Source: Prorocentrum cordatum
Taxonomy: Eukaryota > Sar > Dinophyceae > Prorocentrales > Prorocentraceae
Assembly (NCBI GenBank): GCA_963575745.1
Contig: CAUYUJ010021151.1
Location: 45,001-80,000 of the forward strand
Length of the DNA: 35,000 bases
Direction of reading: 5' to 3'
Of this stretch, positions 1 through 8,543 are shown piece after piece. How positions within the stretch are numbered: the first letter of the stretch is position 1; each line of letters opens with the position of its first letter. The translations under genes were made by a program, and so were the position numbers. A model generated the notes under the pieces. That model was not told the origin of the DNA and searched no databases. It saw only the letters and a program-made list of their open reading frames with translations.

Positions 1-201
1 CCAAATCCAAGAAGCCGCGCGCACTCTCGCGGTTCCGCCTGGAGTCGGGGGCGGAAAAGAGTCAGGAACGAAAGAAGGACGTACATGTACATGAATCCAC
101 GCTGGTTTCGAGAGCACGCATTGCACAAGTGTTCGTATCACGCGGCCGGTCTCGCGAATCGAGGGGCCGTGTTCATGTACATAGCTGGGCGCGTACGTCC
201 T

Positions 202-404
202 TTGTGGGCTCCCTAAAGAGGGGGGTGATGACTAGGGGGGGGGGGGATATCATGGCGGGGGCCATGATATTTCCTCAGATTTCATGGCGCCTCTTCTTGT
301 TTCGTTGCGTCCCTGGCCCCCCCGCTGGGCCGCGCACGTGCCGCCGGTCACGATTTCCCCCCCCCCCCCCCCTCTTTGACGCCCCCCTCTTTGCCGCTCC
401 CGAA
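202..404. mobile_element. MITE-like element, family C, copy 1
   Basis: About 200 bp that match the better defined family C copy at 4650-4846 along their whole length, including the central palindrome around ATATCATGGC / GCCATGATAT (246-272) and the doubled right end with CCCCCCTCTTTG. The right terminal inverted repeat is clear (about 379-404); the left one (202-225) is more worn. No coding capacity. A C-run of about 16 near 357-372 has grown inside this copy. No convincing target duplication is visible. Confidence 0.7.
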
Positions 405-2095
405 AAGATGATCTGCTCATCTCATGGCAACCCTGGAACTGCGAACAAGCAATTGCAAGTTCCACTCTCCGCGCGTCAGCGCGCGCGGGGCGGGGCGAGC
501 GCCGCCCCGCGCCGATCGCGAGGCGGCGGCGCAGAGAGCGGAAGCATTCAGTAGTCATGAGTTGTTCGAAGAGCCCATGCGCGACGCAGGCGCGAGGGAA
601 GCATTCCCCTGACAGCCGGATCAGAGCGGGGCGCCTGCGGCCGCCGCAGATCGAAGGCGCGCGACAATGAACGAGCATGACGGGGAACAGGCAGCCCACC
701 CCACCTGTGCCCTATTACATAGAAGACAGGAAAGCGCATGGGAGCAGCGAGAATGTAGGAAACGGAACTCGCTGAACCCGCCCGCCCTTTCGTTGCGCAC
801 CCCGCATGGGGCAACCCCCCGACGCATCGACGGGCTGGGGCGTTCGGGCGAAGGCCAGATCCCGTCGTTGCCGATGAGCGCCCAGCGCTAATCAGGGACC
901 GTCGGCCCCGCGAACCAAGTCGTTCCTCCGCCCCCCCTTGAAGTCTCCGGCTCGAGGCGCAATGGGGCCATGGGCGAGTCGAGAAAGCGGTTCGCCCCGA
1001 GATTGCCCCGCGAGCCCGCCCAACGAGATGCCTTTATGCGAGACGCCAGCCCGGATGTCAGAAATTCGGCTCTCGGCGGGAGAATCTCGGCCGCGCCGGG
1101 TTTTGAGTTTCGGCGCGGGATGCGCGGACGTCGGAAGCGGGATTCGCGGGCGCCCGGGCATTTCGCAGAGGGCGCGCGACCGCGAAGATAACCAAATGGC
1201 GAACCACTAAACAATGCGAAATGGCGAGCTGACGACGGCGACAGCGAACCAAATGGCAACCACTAAACAAGTATTCCACAAGCTCTGCCATGAGAGCAGT
1301 TGCGCCCGCCAGCCCGTCAGCGCGCGACAAGTGCAGGCGCGCCCGCTCGCCAGCCCGCCCGCCCCGCCCGCCCGCTGCCCCTGCACGCAGGGCGCCAGGG
1401 CGGTCGCGGGGACGTCTCCAGCGATCCAGTTTGCCCCGCCTCCCTTTTGTTTTCTATAGGCGCACTACAGCGCTGGGGAAAACAACTTGTTTAACTGTCT
1501 CCCCCAAACAAATGATTGTTTTAGACATTGCATATATATATATATATCATACTATTCATGTCGAGGCCTCTGGAGTGAAGGCAGGTGATCATTTCTTTTG
1601 CTTGCGCTGTGCTTGCAGCCTGGACATCAAGTTCGAATGTATTTGCTTCTTTTGGAAAAAAGAGCCCAATATACATCGACGCTGATGTTCAAACTCCGTT
1701 GTCGGTTACGCAGGTCCGAAGGGGGCACGCAATATTGGTTAACGCGGGCATGCACGGGGCTGTTTAAAGCGAGAGGGTTGGGTTATCGGCCGTCACATCC
1801 CTCCTCCACCCCACTGCATAACCTTGGGTATCGCCGTACATGCGTTGACGATCTCTGAGTTTAGGGGGAGAGTTCGAGGTGAACTCGACGCTTCGGGGTT
1901 CAAGGTTTTAGCGCGTGCTCAACGGTTCTCGTCGGTTTTCCATATGCGGGATGCCTTCCAGCAGCTGCGGCTCGCCAAGAGCGTTCCGGGGAGGGCTTGG
2001 ATCGTCCCGAGCGGCCGCCGGACTCATGAGTTATGGCCCGAAGGCCAGACGACGAGGGTCTTTTGGGGGGGGGAAAGGCTCAAGGGGGAACGCGT
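405..2095. other. Stretch with no recognisable gene
   Basis: GC-rich DNA with only short open frames in all directions and no recognised motif. It contains a GC-rich self-complementary stretch near 470-530, a short duplication (GAACCAAATGGC followed by AACCACTAAACAA at about 1190 and again at about 1245), and a small TA run near 1532-1546. No gene or RNA is supported. Confidence 0.5.
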
Positions 2096-2099
2096 CGCA

Positions 2100-2315
2100 G
2101 GAGAAGGAGGAGGAGGAGGAGGAGGCGCAGGAGAAGGAGGAGGAGGAGGCGGAGGAGGCGGAGGAGGAGGAGGAGGAGAAAAGGAGGAGGGGGAGGAGGA
2201 GGAGGAGGAGGAGGAGGAGGAGGAGGAGGAGCAGGAGGAGGAGGAGGAGGAGGAGGTGGGGGAGCAGGAGGAGGAGGAGGAGGAGGTGGGGGAGGGGGAG
2301 GAGGAGGAGGAGGAG
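2100..2315 (+). repeat. GGA triplet array
   Basis: Near-uninterrupted GGA/GAG/AGG run on the + strand with occasional C or T substitutions. It opens all three + frames (Glu, Gly or Arg runs) and their complements, so the long frames here are artefacts. Confidence 0.95.
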
Positions 2316-2658
2316 CCCCAACCGCCCAGTGATCGCCGACAAGGGTCTGAGAGTCCCACCCCGCCCAGGAGCTTGCGGATTCGCCCTCGGGGGTCTGTCA
2401 CCGATCTTTCCGATAGATGTATCGCCGATCCCAGGTGGACGTCCCCCTTTAATGATCTCCCAACCTACTTTAGCCTTGGTCACCAGAGAGAATTTCGAGC
2501 ACCACGGAAGTACCGAAAGGGGACGGCTTTCACCTGTCGGGCCCTGACGGGCGATACTCGTTCGCCACTGGTTCGATACTTCTCTGGGTGCTCGGAACTG
2601 TTTTTGGGATGTGGTCCTAAGTGCGATGGAAGCAACAGAAGTCCCCCCCTCTTTTCAG

Positions 2659-2856
2659 GCGATCGTAAGCATGGATCAAGGGGGCGTGGATTAGCGTCGG
2701 GTCCCTTTTCCATGGGAAACCGCGGATTTCCGCCGCCGAGCGAGGCGGCACCGGCCGCATTCTGGGGAGGGCGCCTCCCCCGATCCATGGATTTGGCGAC
2801 CGCGCGCCAAATCCACGGATCGCTAATTCACTAAGCCATGCTTGCGCGCCCCCGAC
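2659..2856 (+). mobile_element. MITE-like element, family E, copy 1
   Basis: About 200 bp closely resembling 25743-25938. Shared landmarks in order: GCGATCG, ATGGATC, GGGGGCGTGGAT, GAAACCGCGGA, GGCACCGGCCGCATT, GGGAGGGCGCCTCCCCC, a palindrome reading GGATTTGG...CCAAATCC, then GATCGCTAAT and GCGCGCC..CGAC. The element is non-coding. Its left end is less complete than copy 2. Confidence 0.75.
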
Positions 2857-2885
2857 TTTTTGCCAATCCCCCATTGGCGTTGCCC

Positions 2886-3068
2886 CTCAGGCTTAAGTCG
2901 GGCGTGTCCCTCTACAGGGGGAATATTGAAAGACAGTAAAAACATAGTCAGGGGACGATGTTTCCACTATTTTTGACCCTGCTGGGTGCATTGGTTATCA
3001 ATAGGTTTTAAAATTTGTCGTCCAAAATCCCCCCTGTAGGAGGCCGGGCCCGACTCAGCCTCAGGCCT
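2886..3068. mobile_element. MITE-like element, family D, copy 1
   Basis: Terminal inverted repeats of about 40 bp: the left arm reads CAGGCTTAAGTCGGGCGTGT then CCCTCTACAGGGGGAATATT, and the right arm (3025-3068) is its near reverse complement. The centre contains CAGGGGACGAT and an AT-rich core. Two more copies lie at 6085-6230 and 6426-6555. Non-coding. Confidence 0.75.
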
Positions 3069-3173
3069 GGGCGTCGGCAGGGCGCCGCCGCCGCCGGACC
3101 CCGCGGTCTTCGAGGCCGACCCCGAGGAACGGCCGCGCGCGGCCGGGCGGCGGCCCGGGCGGTACGGAGAGAC

Positions 3174-3240
3174 CTCCCTCCTCCTCCTCCTCCTCCTCCT
3201 CCTCCTCTCCTCCTCCTCCTCCTCCTCCTCCCTCCTCCTC

Positions 3241-3272
<32 letters not shown>

Positions 3273-3321
3273 TTTCCTCCTCCTCCTCCTCCTCCTCCTC
3301 CTCCTCCTCGTCCTCCTCCTT
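3174..3321 (-). repeat. TCC triplet array
   Basis: TCC on the + strand (GGA on the minus strand), about 150 bp, with short C-run interruptions. Opposite strand orientation to the array at 2100-2315. Confidence 0.95.
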
Positions 3322-3352
3322 ACCCGTACCTCGGCACGAACGAGATGGGCAC

Positions 3353-3519
3353 GGAAAGAATGGGTACAATGCCCTACAGCGGATCTGGTTCATTTTGAAC
3401 AGGATTCGCTGTCCACGCCGCCCCAGCCTGTGTCCATTCGAGACAGAAGGGCGCCTGCCCAACAGCGGCCGCTGTTGGTCTGGGACAACTTGTTGTTGGG
3501 CATTGTACCCATGTTTTCC
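3353..3519. mobile_element. Foldback element G
   Basis: A 167-bp foldback. The left arm reads GGAAAGAATGGGTACAATGC and the right arm (3498-3519) is its reverse complement at 19 of 22 positions counted by hand; the complementarity continues a few bases outwards. The interior contains a second small palindrome, CAGCGGCCGCTG. A diverged relative of the right half may exist at about 5160-5275. Non-coding. Confidence 0.6.
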
Positions 3520-3677
3520 GTACAATTCGGGCGTCCAAAGTAGACAGGCAGGCCCGGAGATCCAGCGCACTGAGAAAATCCAGACGGCGGCTTTTCGCAA
3601 TCTTCGGCCTCCAGGGGCCCTCGCCGGGCCCTGGGAGCGTCAAGAAACGACTCCGGAGGAGAAACCGGTCCTGGGGA

Positions 3678-3719
3678 ACGGGTCGAGACTTCCGGGGACC
3701 CCGTATTGAAAACATCGAT
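3678..3719 (+). repeat. Family H fragment, copy 1
   Basis: GGGTCGAGACTTCCGGGGAC followed by CCCGTATTGAAAACATCG. The same string recurs with changes at about 6350-6405 on the same strand and, inverted, at 33706-33775. It abuts foldback J at 3720. Confidence 0.5.
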
Positions 3720-3895
3720 TACGCGTAAGAGTGACCCTTCGCCGGAGTGGCCTTTGGTGCGGGCTCATCTGGGTCCCCCCCCGATCGCTCAGCGCGACGA
3801 GACAGCGGCTGTTGGCGCGCCTGGATTCGGCCACGCTGCGCCCCCTTCGCCTGCGCACCAAAGGGCACTCTTGCCCAGGGTCACTCTTGCGTGTA
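3720..3895. mobile_element. Foldback element J, copy 1
   Basis: Inverted repeat arms of about 45 bp. The left arm begins TACGCGTAAGAGTGACCC and contains GCCTTTGGTGCG; the right arm (about 3850-3895) reads back as TACACGCAAGAGTGACCC with GCCCTTTGGTGCG. The left part resembles 6237-6280. Non-coding. Confidence 0.6.
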
Positions 3896-4160
3896 GTCGA
3901 AAAAAATCACAACTTCGGATCTCTAGGGGGCGGCGTCGCTGTTGCCGTCGGCGGCCTCCGACAGGGCCCCCAGCGGGGCCCCCGGGGGCCGACGGCACAC
4001 GCTGCGGCCCCGCACAGAGCCCTCGGTAGCGCTCGGACGTGTGCACTTTTTCTCGGCGGGGATTATTAAGGAGCATCCTGGATCATCCTGCGAGAAAAAA
4101 CCACGCACGAAACCGAACAAAAAACACAGGGAATTGACGTCCGAGCGATGGCCAGAGCCG

Positions 4161-4530
4161 GGAAGGGGGGGAGGCTTCTTGGAGGCACCCCTGCTTCTCA
4201 GAGGGCGCGGGCCTTTGTCTACAGAGTCTGGGCCTCCGAGATGGGGTCCGAGCAGATGTGGTCGGAGGGTCGCGCCGCATCGCCGATGCATCGGCGATGC
4301 GGCTCGACGTGGAGCCCGTGTTTCCCCACGCCCACGGCACCGATGCATCGCCGACGTCGCCGATGCGTCGACGACGCATCGGCGATGTATTGGCGATGCG
4401 GCGCGATCCTTCGACTCCATCTGCTCGGACCCCATGTAGGAGGCCCCTCTAGATGCAAGGCGGGGGCCTTCTAAGAGGCAGCCTCCCCCTGAGAAGCTTT
4501 TCCCCCCTCTCCCCGGGTTCCCCCCCTCCG
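4161..4530. mobile_element. MITE-like element, family B, copy 1 (split by a family A insertion)
   Basis: The left part (4161-4229) has the signature GGCTTCTTGGAGGCACCCCT then GCTTCTCAGAGGGCGCGGGC; the right part (4448-4530) carries GGGGGCCTTCTAAGAGGCAG and a C-rich inverted end. These match the left and right halves of copy 2 at 5463-5633, where they are continuous. The 218 bp between them here is a family A copy. Confidence 0.7.
4230..4447. mobile_element. MITE-like element, family A, copy 1
   Basis: Terminal inverted repeats of about 48 bp: GGCCTCCGAGATGGGGTCCG at the left and its near reverse complement ending at about 4445. Inside lie dense iterations of GATGCATCGGCGATGCGGC, itself partly palindromic. 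Other copies: 5274-5697, 13344-13562 and 33360-33602. This copy sits inside family B copy 1. The apparent Met-His-Arg-Arg peptides in all frames come from the GATGCATCGG motif and are not genes. Confidence 0.85.
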
Positions 4531-4610
4531 CGCGGCGCCGAGCGCTGCTCGGGGGAGATGGGCCGGCTCCGGGGAGGGTGTCGGGACGCTGGGGGCCCCG
4601 CATTTTTCCG

Positions 4611-5035
4611 GGGTCCCGCAGTTGGTCGGTGACCACACCGTGCGGTGAGGTTCGGGGGCGGAAAAGAGGGGGGTGATGACTAGGGGGGCGTGAATATCAT
4701 GGCGTGGGCCATGATATTTCCCCAGATTTCATGGCGTCTCTTCTTATTTCATTACGTCCCTGGCCCCCCCGCTGGGCCGAGCACATGCCGCCGGTCATGA
4801 TTTGCACCCCCCCTCTTGGACACCCCCCTCTTGGCCGCTCCCGAGAGGTGAGTCGGTGGGGATGCGGGGTCACCGCACGGTTTTAGGACTCGGGTCGTTC
4901 TCCGAGGATGTCTCGGGCGATTGGGGCCTGCGAGGTCCCCAGACCGTGCGTCGACGGAGCGTGCGGTGAGGTCTTTGGGAGGTTTCGAGGTCACCGCGTG
5001 GTCTGTCACCGCACCGTTTCGGGACTCCCGAATCT
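4611..5035. mobile_element. MITE-like element, family F, copy 1 (interrupted by family C)
   Basis: The parts either side of 4650-4846 join into one copy of the element seen at 34508-34735: GTGACCACACCGTGCGGTGAG, then TCGGTGGGGATGCGGG, GTCGTTCTCCGA, CTCGGGCGA and the closing GTCACCGCACCGTTT. The GTGCGGTGAC-type motif recurs several times internally and at both ends in inverted orientation. Confidence 0.7.
4650..4846. mobile_element. MITE-like element, family C, copy 2, with target duplication
   Basis: A 197-bp element. Left end GTTCGGGGGCGGAAAAGAGG; the right end reads back as TCTCGGGAGCGGCCAAGAGG, giving inverted repeats of about 26 bp. It is flanked by the direct repeat GGTGAG at 4644-4649 and 4847-4852. 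The uninterrupted target is seen in family F copy 2 (GTGTGGTGAGTCAGCGGGG, near 34538), so insertion into F is directly visible. The interior carries the palindrome ATATCATGGC / GCCATGATAT. Confidence 0.85.
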
Positions 5036-5273
5036 GGGGGCGCCAGACGCAGTACGATCGGAATGGGTGATTGCGGAAAAAACGTTGGAACGGAGACCGA
5101 CAACAGTTCCTGTCCGTTCTGAACTGTGCTCGCTGTCGGCATCGCTGCAGACGTCGTCCAATCGAGGCAAAAGGCGCCTAATTACCCAATAGCGGCTGCT
5201 GTGAGATTTGGGCAACAATTGCTGCTTGACATTTTGCAATTTGTTCCATACCCATTTCGGGCGGGCCACTATT

Positions 5274-5697
5274 CTAGGCGTCCTAGATGGGGTCCGAGTA
5301 GATGGGGTCGGAGGATCGCGCCGCATCGCCGATGCATCGGCGATGCGGCTTGATGTTGAGCCCGATTTCCTCCACGCTGACGTCGCCGATGCATCATCAC
5401 CCACGTCGACGATGCATCGTCGGTGCAGCGCCGATGCATCGCCGGTACATCGCCGATGTATCTCGGCCACGCGCAGAGGGGAGTAGGGGGAGGGGGGAAG
5501 GCTTCTTAGAAGCACCCCTGCTTCTTAGAAGGCGCGGGCCTTCTATGCAGATGTAGCGCCAGCGCCTTCTGAGAAGCAGCCTCCTTCGAAGGAGCCTTCC
5601 ACCCTCCCCCTACCCCCCTGTGCGCGCCGCCAAGATGTATCGGAGCTGCGTCGCGATCCTCCGACCCCATCTACTGCGACCCCATCTAGGAGGCCCC
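5274..5697. mobile_element. MITE-like element, family A, copy 2 (split by a family B insertion)
   Basis: Left end CTAGGCGTCCTAGATGGGGT and right end CCCCATCTAGGAGGCCCC are the family A inverted repeats. The copy is longer than the others because a 171-bp family B element lies at 5463-5633. With that removed, the flanks join as GCCGATGTATCGGAGCTGCG, matching the continuous sequence in copy 3 (near 13495). Confidence 0.85.
5463..5633. mobile_element. MITE-like element, family B, copy 2, with 8-bp target duplication
   Basis: Long inverted repeats: the left arm contains GCGCAGAGGGGAGTAGGGGG and reads on into GAAGGCTTC; the right arm is its near reverse complement ending at GCGCGCCGCCAA. It is flanked by GATGTATC at 5455-5462 and 5634-5641. 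An 8-bp duplication is the size made by hAT-type transposases, so a non-autonomous hAT-like element is a reasonable guess. The interior repeats CTTCTTAGAAG. Confidence 0.8.
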
Positions 5698-5734
5698 TCA
5701 ATAGAACTCCAGGTCGGGTATAGCCAGGACCCCG

Positions 5735-5903
5735 GGTAAGGGGACCCGGTTAGTGGCAGGGCCCTGGGGCCCCTCAATTGGCCAGAGTCACTACACCAGG
5801 TTTGCCGTGACTGGTGTTTTGCGGGTGACGGCAGTTCCGGTCAGGGGAAATGGGACGGGGGCGCGCCCCTGGTACAAATCACCAAACCAGGTTCCCCTAA
5901 GCC
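5735..5903. mobile_element. Foldback sequence, single copy
   Basis: TAAGGGGACCCGGTTAG near 5737 is complementary to CAAACCAGGTTCCCCTAAG near 5884-5902. Inside there is a nested CACCAG / CTGGTG pair (about 5795-5817). Non-coding; no second copy was found in the window. Confidence 0.45.
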
Positions 5904-6084
5904 CAGTTCTGCCAACGCCCGACCAGGGGCTGGAACAGGTCGGGCTCAGGTCTCCGTCGGCATGAGATGTTCGCCCAGCTTGCTGCGTGTCGAGCTCGGC
6001 CCTCGGGGGCCGTCCTCGGGTCCCCGGGAGCCATCGAGGAAGGACCCATGGCGGAAGCGCACCCCCGAGGGTATCGACTGCTCG

Positions 6085-6230
6085 TAAGGTCGGGCCTGTC
6101 CCTCTACAGGAGGAATATTCAAACACAGTGAAAATACACTCAGGGGACGACTTTTTCCCTGGTTTTAGATATTTTGAGCAGTTGTTTCATCCAAGATCCG
6201 CCTATAGGGAGACACGACCGACCTAAGGCT
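6085..6230. mobile_element. MITE-like element, family D, copy 2
   Basis: Left arm GGTCGGGCCTGTCCCTCTAC; the right arm (6192-6230) is its near reverse complement ending CCTAAGGCT. The centre has CAGGGGACGACTTTTT as in copies 1 and 3. Confidence 0.75.
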
Positions 6231-6236
6231 ACACGT

Positions 6237-6405
6237 AGGAGTGACCTTTGATGCGGGCCCACTGGGGTCCCCCCGTGCGCCGAGCACGATGCGATAGTAG
6301 CGTCTTGAACGCTTGTGTTTGGTCCCCCCGCGTGCAGAGCCGAGGGTAGGGTCTGGAGTTCCGGGGCCGCGCATTGAAGATATCATACCGTCGGATGTCT
6401 GGGAG
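6237..6405 (+). repeat. Fragments of families J and H, rearranged
   Basis: 6237-6280 resembles the left part of foldback J (AGGAGTGACCTTTGATGCGG, then GGGTCCCCCC); 6350-6405 resembles family H (GGGTCTGGAGTTCCGGGGCC, then GCATTGAAGATATCAT). At 3678-3895 the order is H then J, here J then H. No right arm of J is evident. Confidence 0.45.
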
Positions 6406-6425
6406 GGTGTCGGGCCAGAGGTTTG

Positions 6426-6555
6426 TCTTCAGTCGGGCCTGTCCCTCCACGGGAGGAATCTTCAAAAATAGTTAAAAAGAAAACAGTCGGGGGACGATTT
6501 TTGTTTTTTCGCCCAAAATCCCTCTGTAGGGGGACACGCCCGGCCTAAGGCTTGT
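6426..6555. mobile_element. MITE-like element, family D, copy 3
   Basis: The shortest copy (about 130 bp). Left arm AGTCGGGCCTGTCCCTCCAC; right arm GGGGACACGCCCGGCCTAAG is its near reverse complement. The centre is CAGTCGGGGGACGATTTTTG. Confidence 0.75.
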
Positions 6556-6559
6556 CTGC

Positions 6560-6715
6560 AACTTCGGCCACTGGAGCCGGGCCCCAGGGTTGCCAGCAGA
6601 GGCGGGCTCCAAGAGGGAGCCCAGAGGCCCCTTGGAGGCCCCCAAACAGCCCATCCAGAGGCCCCAAGAGGCGCCCAGACAGGCTCGAACAGGGCCCAAA
6701 GTGGCTTCAACATTG
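6560..6715 (-). repeat. CTTGGGGCC-type degenerate repeat block, minus orientation
   Basis: The + strand reads GGGAGCCCAGAGGCCCCTTG, GGCCCCCAAACAGCCC, GGCCCCAAGAGGCGCCC and so on. This is the reverse complement of the CTTGGGGCCTCCTGGG motif that fills 23.2-23.85, 25.34-25.74 and 26.64-27.8 kb. It is the only block in this orientation that I see. Confidence 0.6.
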
Positions 6716-6992
6716 TTCCGGTGGGAACCGCAGGTTTCCCAAGATACCCTGAGTACTTGGTTGCAGCCGTCCCTCTCGTCAAGTGCTCCCGTTTCGCGGC
6801 GGCGCCAGCTGCTCCTGCGATTCAGCCTGCCATGTTCCTTCCTTCTCGTAGCCTTCCTCGCCTCCTCGTGCGCCTCCTGCCCCGCAGCCTCCTTCCACCC
6901 CGCTCGGACTCACAGCTTCTTCGGAGACGAGTAGAACCTAAGCGCGCGCATCGCCCGCGTGCTTATTATCACTGTTCTTCTTCGAGACGGAG

Positions 6993-7201
6993 GGGGTGGA
7001 GGAGGAGTTGGAAGGAGGTAGGAAGGACGAGGAGGTGGAGGAGGAGGAGGAGGAAAAGGAGGAGGAAAAGGAGGAGGAGGAGGAGGAGGAGGAGGACGAG
7101 GAAGAGGAGGAGGAGGAGGAGGAAGAGGAGGAGGGTAAGGAGGACGAGGATGAGGAAGAGGAGGAGGATGAGGAGGAGCAGGAGGAGGAGGAGGAGGAGA
7201 T
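6993..7201 (+). repeat. GGA triplet array
   Basis: About 200 bp of GGA with GAC/GAA variants, lying just beyond the 3' end of the minus-strand PPR-like frame. Confidence 0.95.
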
Positions 7202-7337
7202 TTTCAACAGATTTCCTTGCTCACGTGGTGAGTGGTCTTCCACCGCGCCTCGTCGCCCGAGCTTCCCCTCTGCAGCACCTCGGGCGGGCGTCCACACTCC
7301 AGCGACCTGCCCACGCGTCGGTACCGCGTCTCACTTC

Positions 7338-8498
7338 TCACACTCTGCTTATCGCACTTTTCTTACCAAACTTCCGTTCCAGCCACCGTCTGTGGCTGGC
7401 CTCGCTCCCTGCGCTGTAGCTGATGGCGGCGGGCTTGGATTTAGACGTCCCCTTCCGCTTTGGCTCCAACGCTTCGCCCCCCACCAGCCACTTGTCCGCG
7501 ATCGCGGCTCTGGCACTCCACATGGCCCAGCTCGTGCTCGCGGATCCAGCCGTGGCGACGAGGTGGTAGGAGGAGTAGCTAGAGCTAGGGACGATAGATG
7601 GCTCCAACTTATCCTCCCTCTTCTCGCAAGCTTCTCTCTTCGGAGGAGGAGGCATGGATGTACTAGGCTCCAGCTTCACCTCTCTCCGCCCGCAGGCTCC
7701 GCCCGTCTCGCGGGTCGCGTCGGCCTTAACGTAGGGCTCCATCTTCTCCACAGGCGCACTCGTCTGGTCTGTAGCTGATGGCATCGGGCTCGTCCTTCGC
7801 CTTAGCTCGTCGGGGCTCGTCGTCGTCGCACAGGGGCTGAGGACGTCGGGCTCGTCTGTAGCTGATGGCGTCGGGCTCGTCCTTCGCCTCAGTTCGTCGC
7901 AGCGCGTCGTCGTCGCACTGTAGCTGATGGCGTTGGGCTCGTCCTTCGTCTTTCCCTTCTCGCTTGCCCTGAGCTCGGCGCTGTAGTTTATGGTGTCGGA
8001 CTCGTCCGTCGCATTCCACTTCTCGCACGCGCTGCTCGTAGTGTTGGGACTAGCTAGGTACATATCTGGCTCTGACTTCTCGGGCTCCTTGTTCCCAGCG
8101 CTGTAGCTGAGGACGTCGGGCTCCGCTGCGGTCACCTGCCACACCTGGTCGTTGACAGCCACTGTGTAGATCGTTGACCCGCAATGGCACGTCGCCCCCT
8201 TCTGCACACCAGGGCGTCGACTCCGACGCCTGCGGCCAGGTATGAACACGGGCGCCTCGCCTTTCCAGTGGAACTCCGTCTGCACCCCTGCTTCCTGCTG
8301 CCACTGCCCTATCTTCTCGCACGCGCCTGCGTAGCTGATGACGTTGGGCTCCTTGCTCGCCCGCCGCCACTGCTCAGCTTCCTTCTCCAGTTTCTCTGCC
8401 TTGGCCTTCCACTTCTCTATCTCACTCTGGAGCCGCTGCACCAGCCTGTCAGCGGCTGCGCGCGCTCCGGCTGCCCCCCGCAGGGACTCCCGGTCCAT
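7338..8498 (-). CDS. PPR-repeat-derived protein, degenerate; probable retrocopy
   Basis: A 386-codon minus-strand frame. The start is fixed by an in-frame TGA two codons before the ATG (TGA ACC ATG). Residues 12-47 are Lys/Glu/Gln-rich and probably coiled coil. Residue 50 onwards reads EPNVISYAGACEKIGQWQQE, a clear relative of the dinoflagellate PPR repeat (EPNVISYSAGISACEKG.QWQ). Partial units follow: EPDVLSYSAG (126-135), SACEK (156-160), SDTINYSAE (167-175), EPNAISYSA (187-195), REACEKREDKLEP (288-300) and AAISYSA (357-363). The first helix of each unit survives while the second is mostly replaced by unrelated Ser/Thr/Pro- or Arg-rich sequence, and spacing departs from the regular 35 residues. 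Intact PPR proteins bind organellar RNA. I see no clear targeting peptide. It may be a decaying copy or a diverged but expressed gene; the frame is open for 1.16 kb. A leader-like sequence lies 45 bases upstream. Confidence 0.6.
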   Translation of the reverse strand: MDRESLRGAAGARAAADRLVQRLQSEIEKWKAKAEKLEKEAEQWRRASKEPNVISYAGACEKIGQWQQEAGVQTEFHWKGEAPVFIPGRRRRSRRPGVQKGATCHCGSTIYTVAVNDQVWQVTAAEPDVLSYSAGNKEPEKSEPDMYLASPNTTSSACEKWNATDESDTINYSAELRASEKGKTKDEPNAISYSATTTRCDELRRRTSPTPSATDEPDVLSPCATTTSPDELRRRTSPMPSATDQTSAPVEKMEPYVKADATRETGGACGRREVKLEPSTSMPPPPKREACEKREDKLEPSIVPSSSYSSYHLVATAGSASTSWAMWSARAAIADKWLVGGEALEPKRKGTSKSKPAAISYSAGSEASHRRWLERKFGKKSAISRV

Positions 8499-8543
8499 GG
8501 TTCAAGGTCGCGCCGGCGGCGCTGGGGGCATCAGCTCCGCGGG

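Noticed and set aside
1824-2834. A 336-codon + frame with long Glu/Gly runs
   Set aside because: The frame is held open by the GGA array and runs on into family E; no domain on either side.
4258-4452. Met-His-Arg-Arg-rich short frames, also near 5300, 13400 and 33450
   Set aside because: Produced by the GATGCATCGGCGATG motif of family A in every frame and on both strands.
5160-5275. Second copy of foldback G
   Set aside because: Only a loose resemblance to the right half of G (GGCGCCT, AGCGGC, TTCGGGCG in order); too diverged to call by eye.
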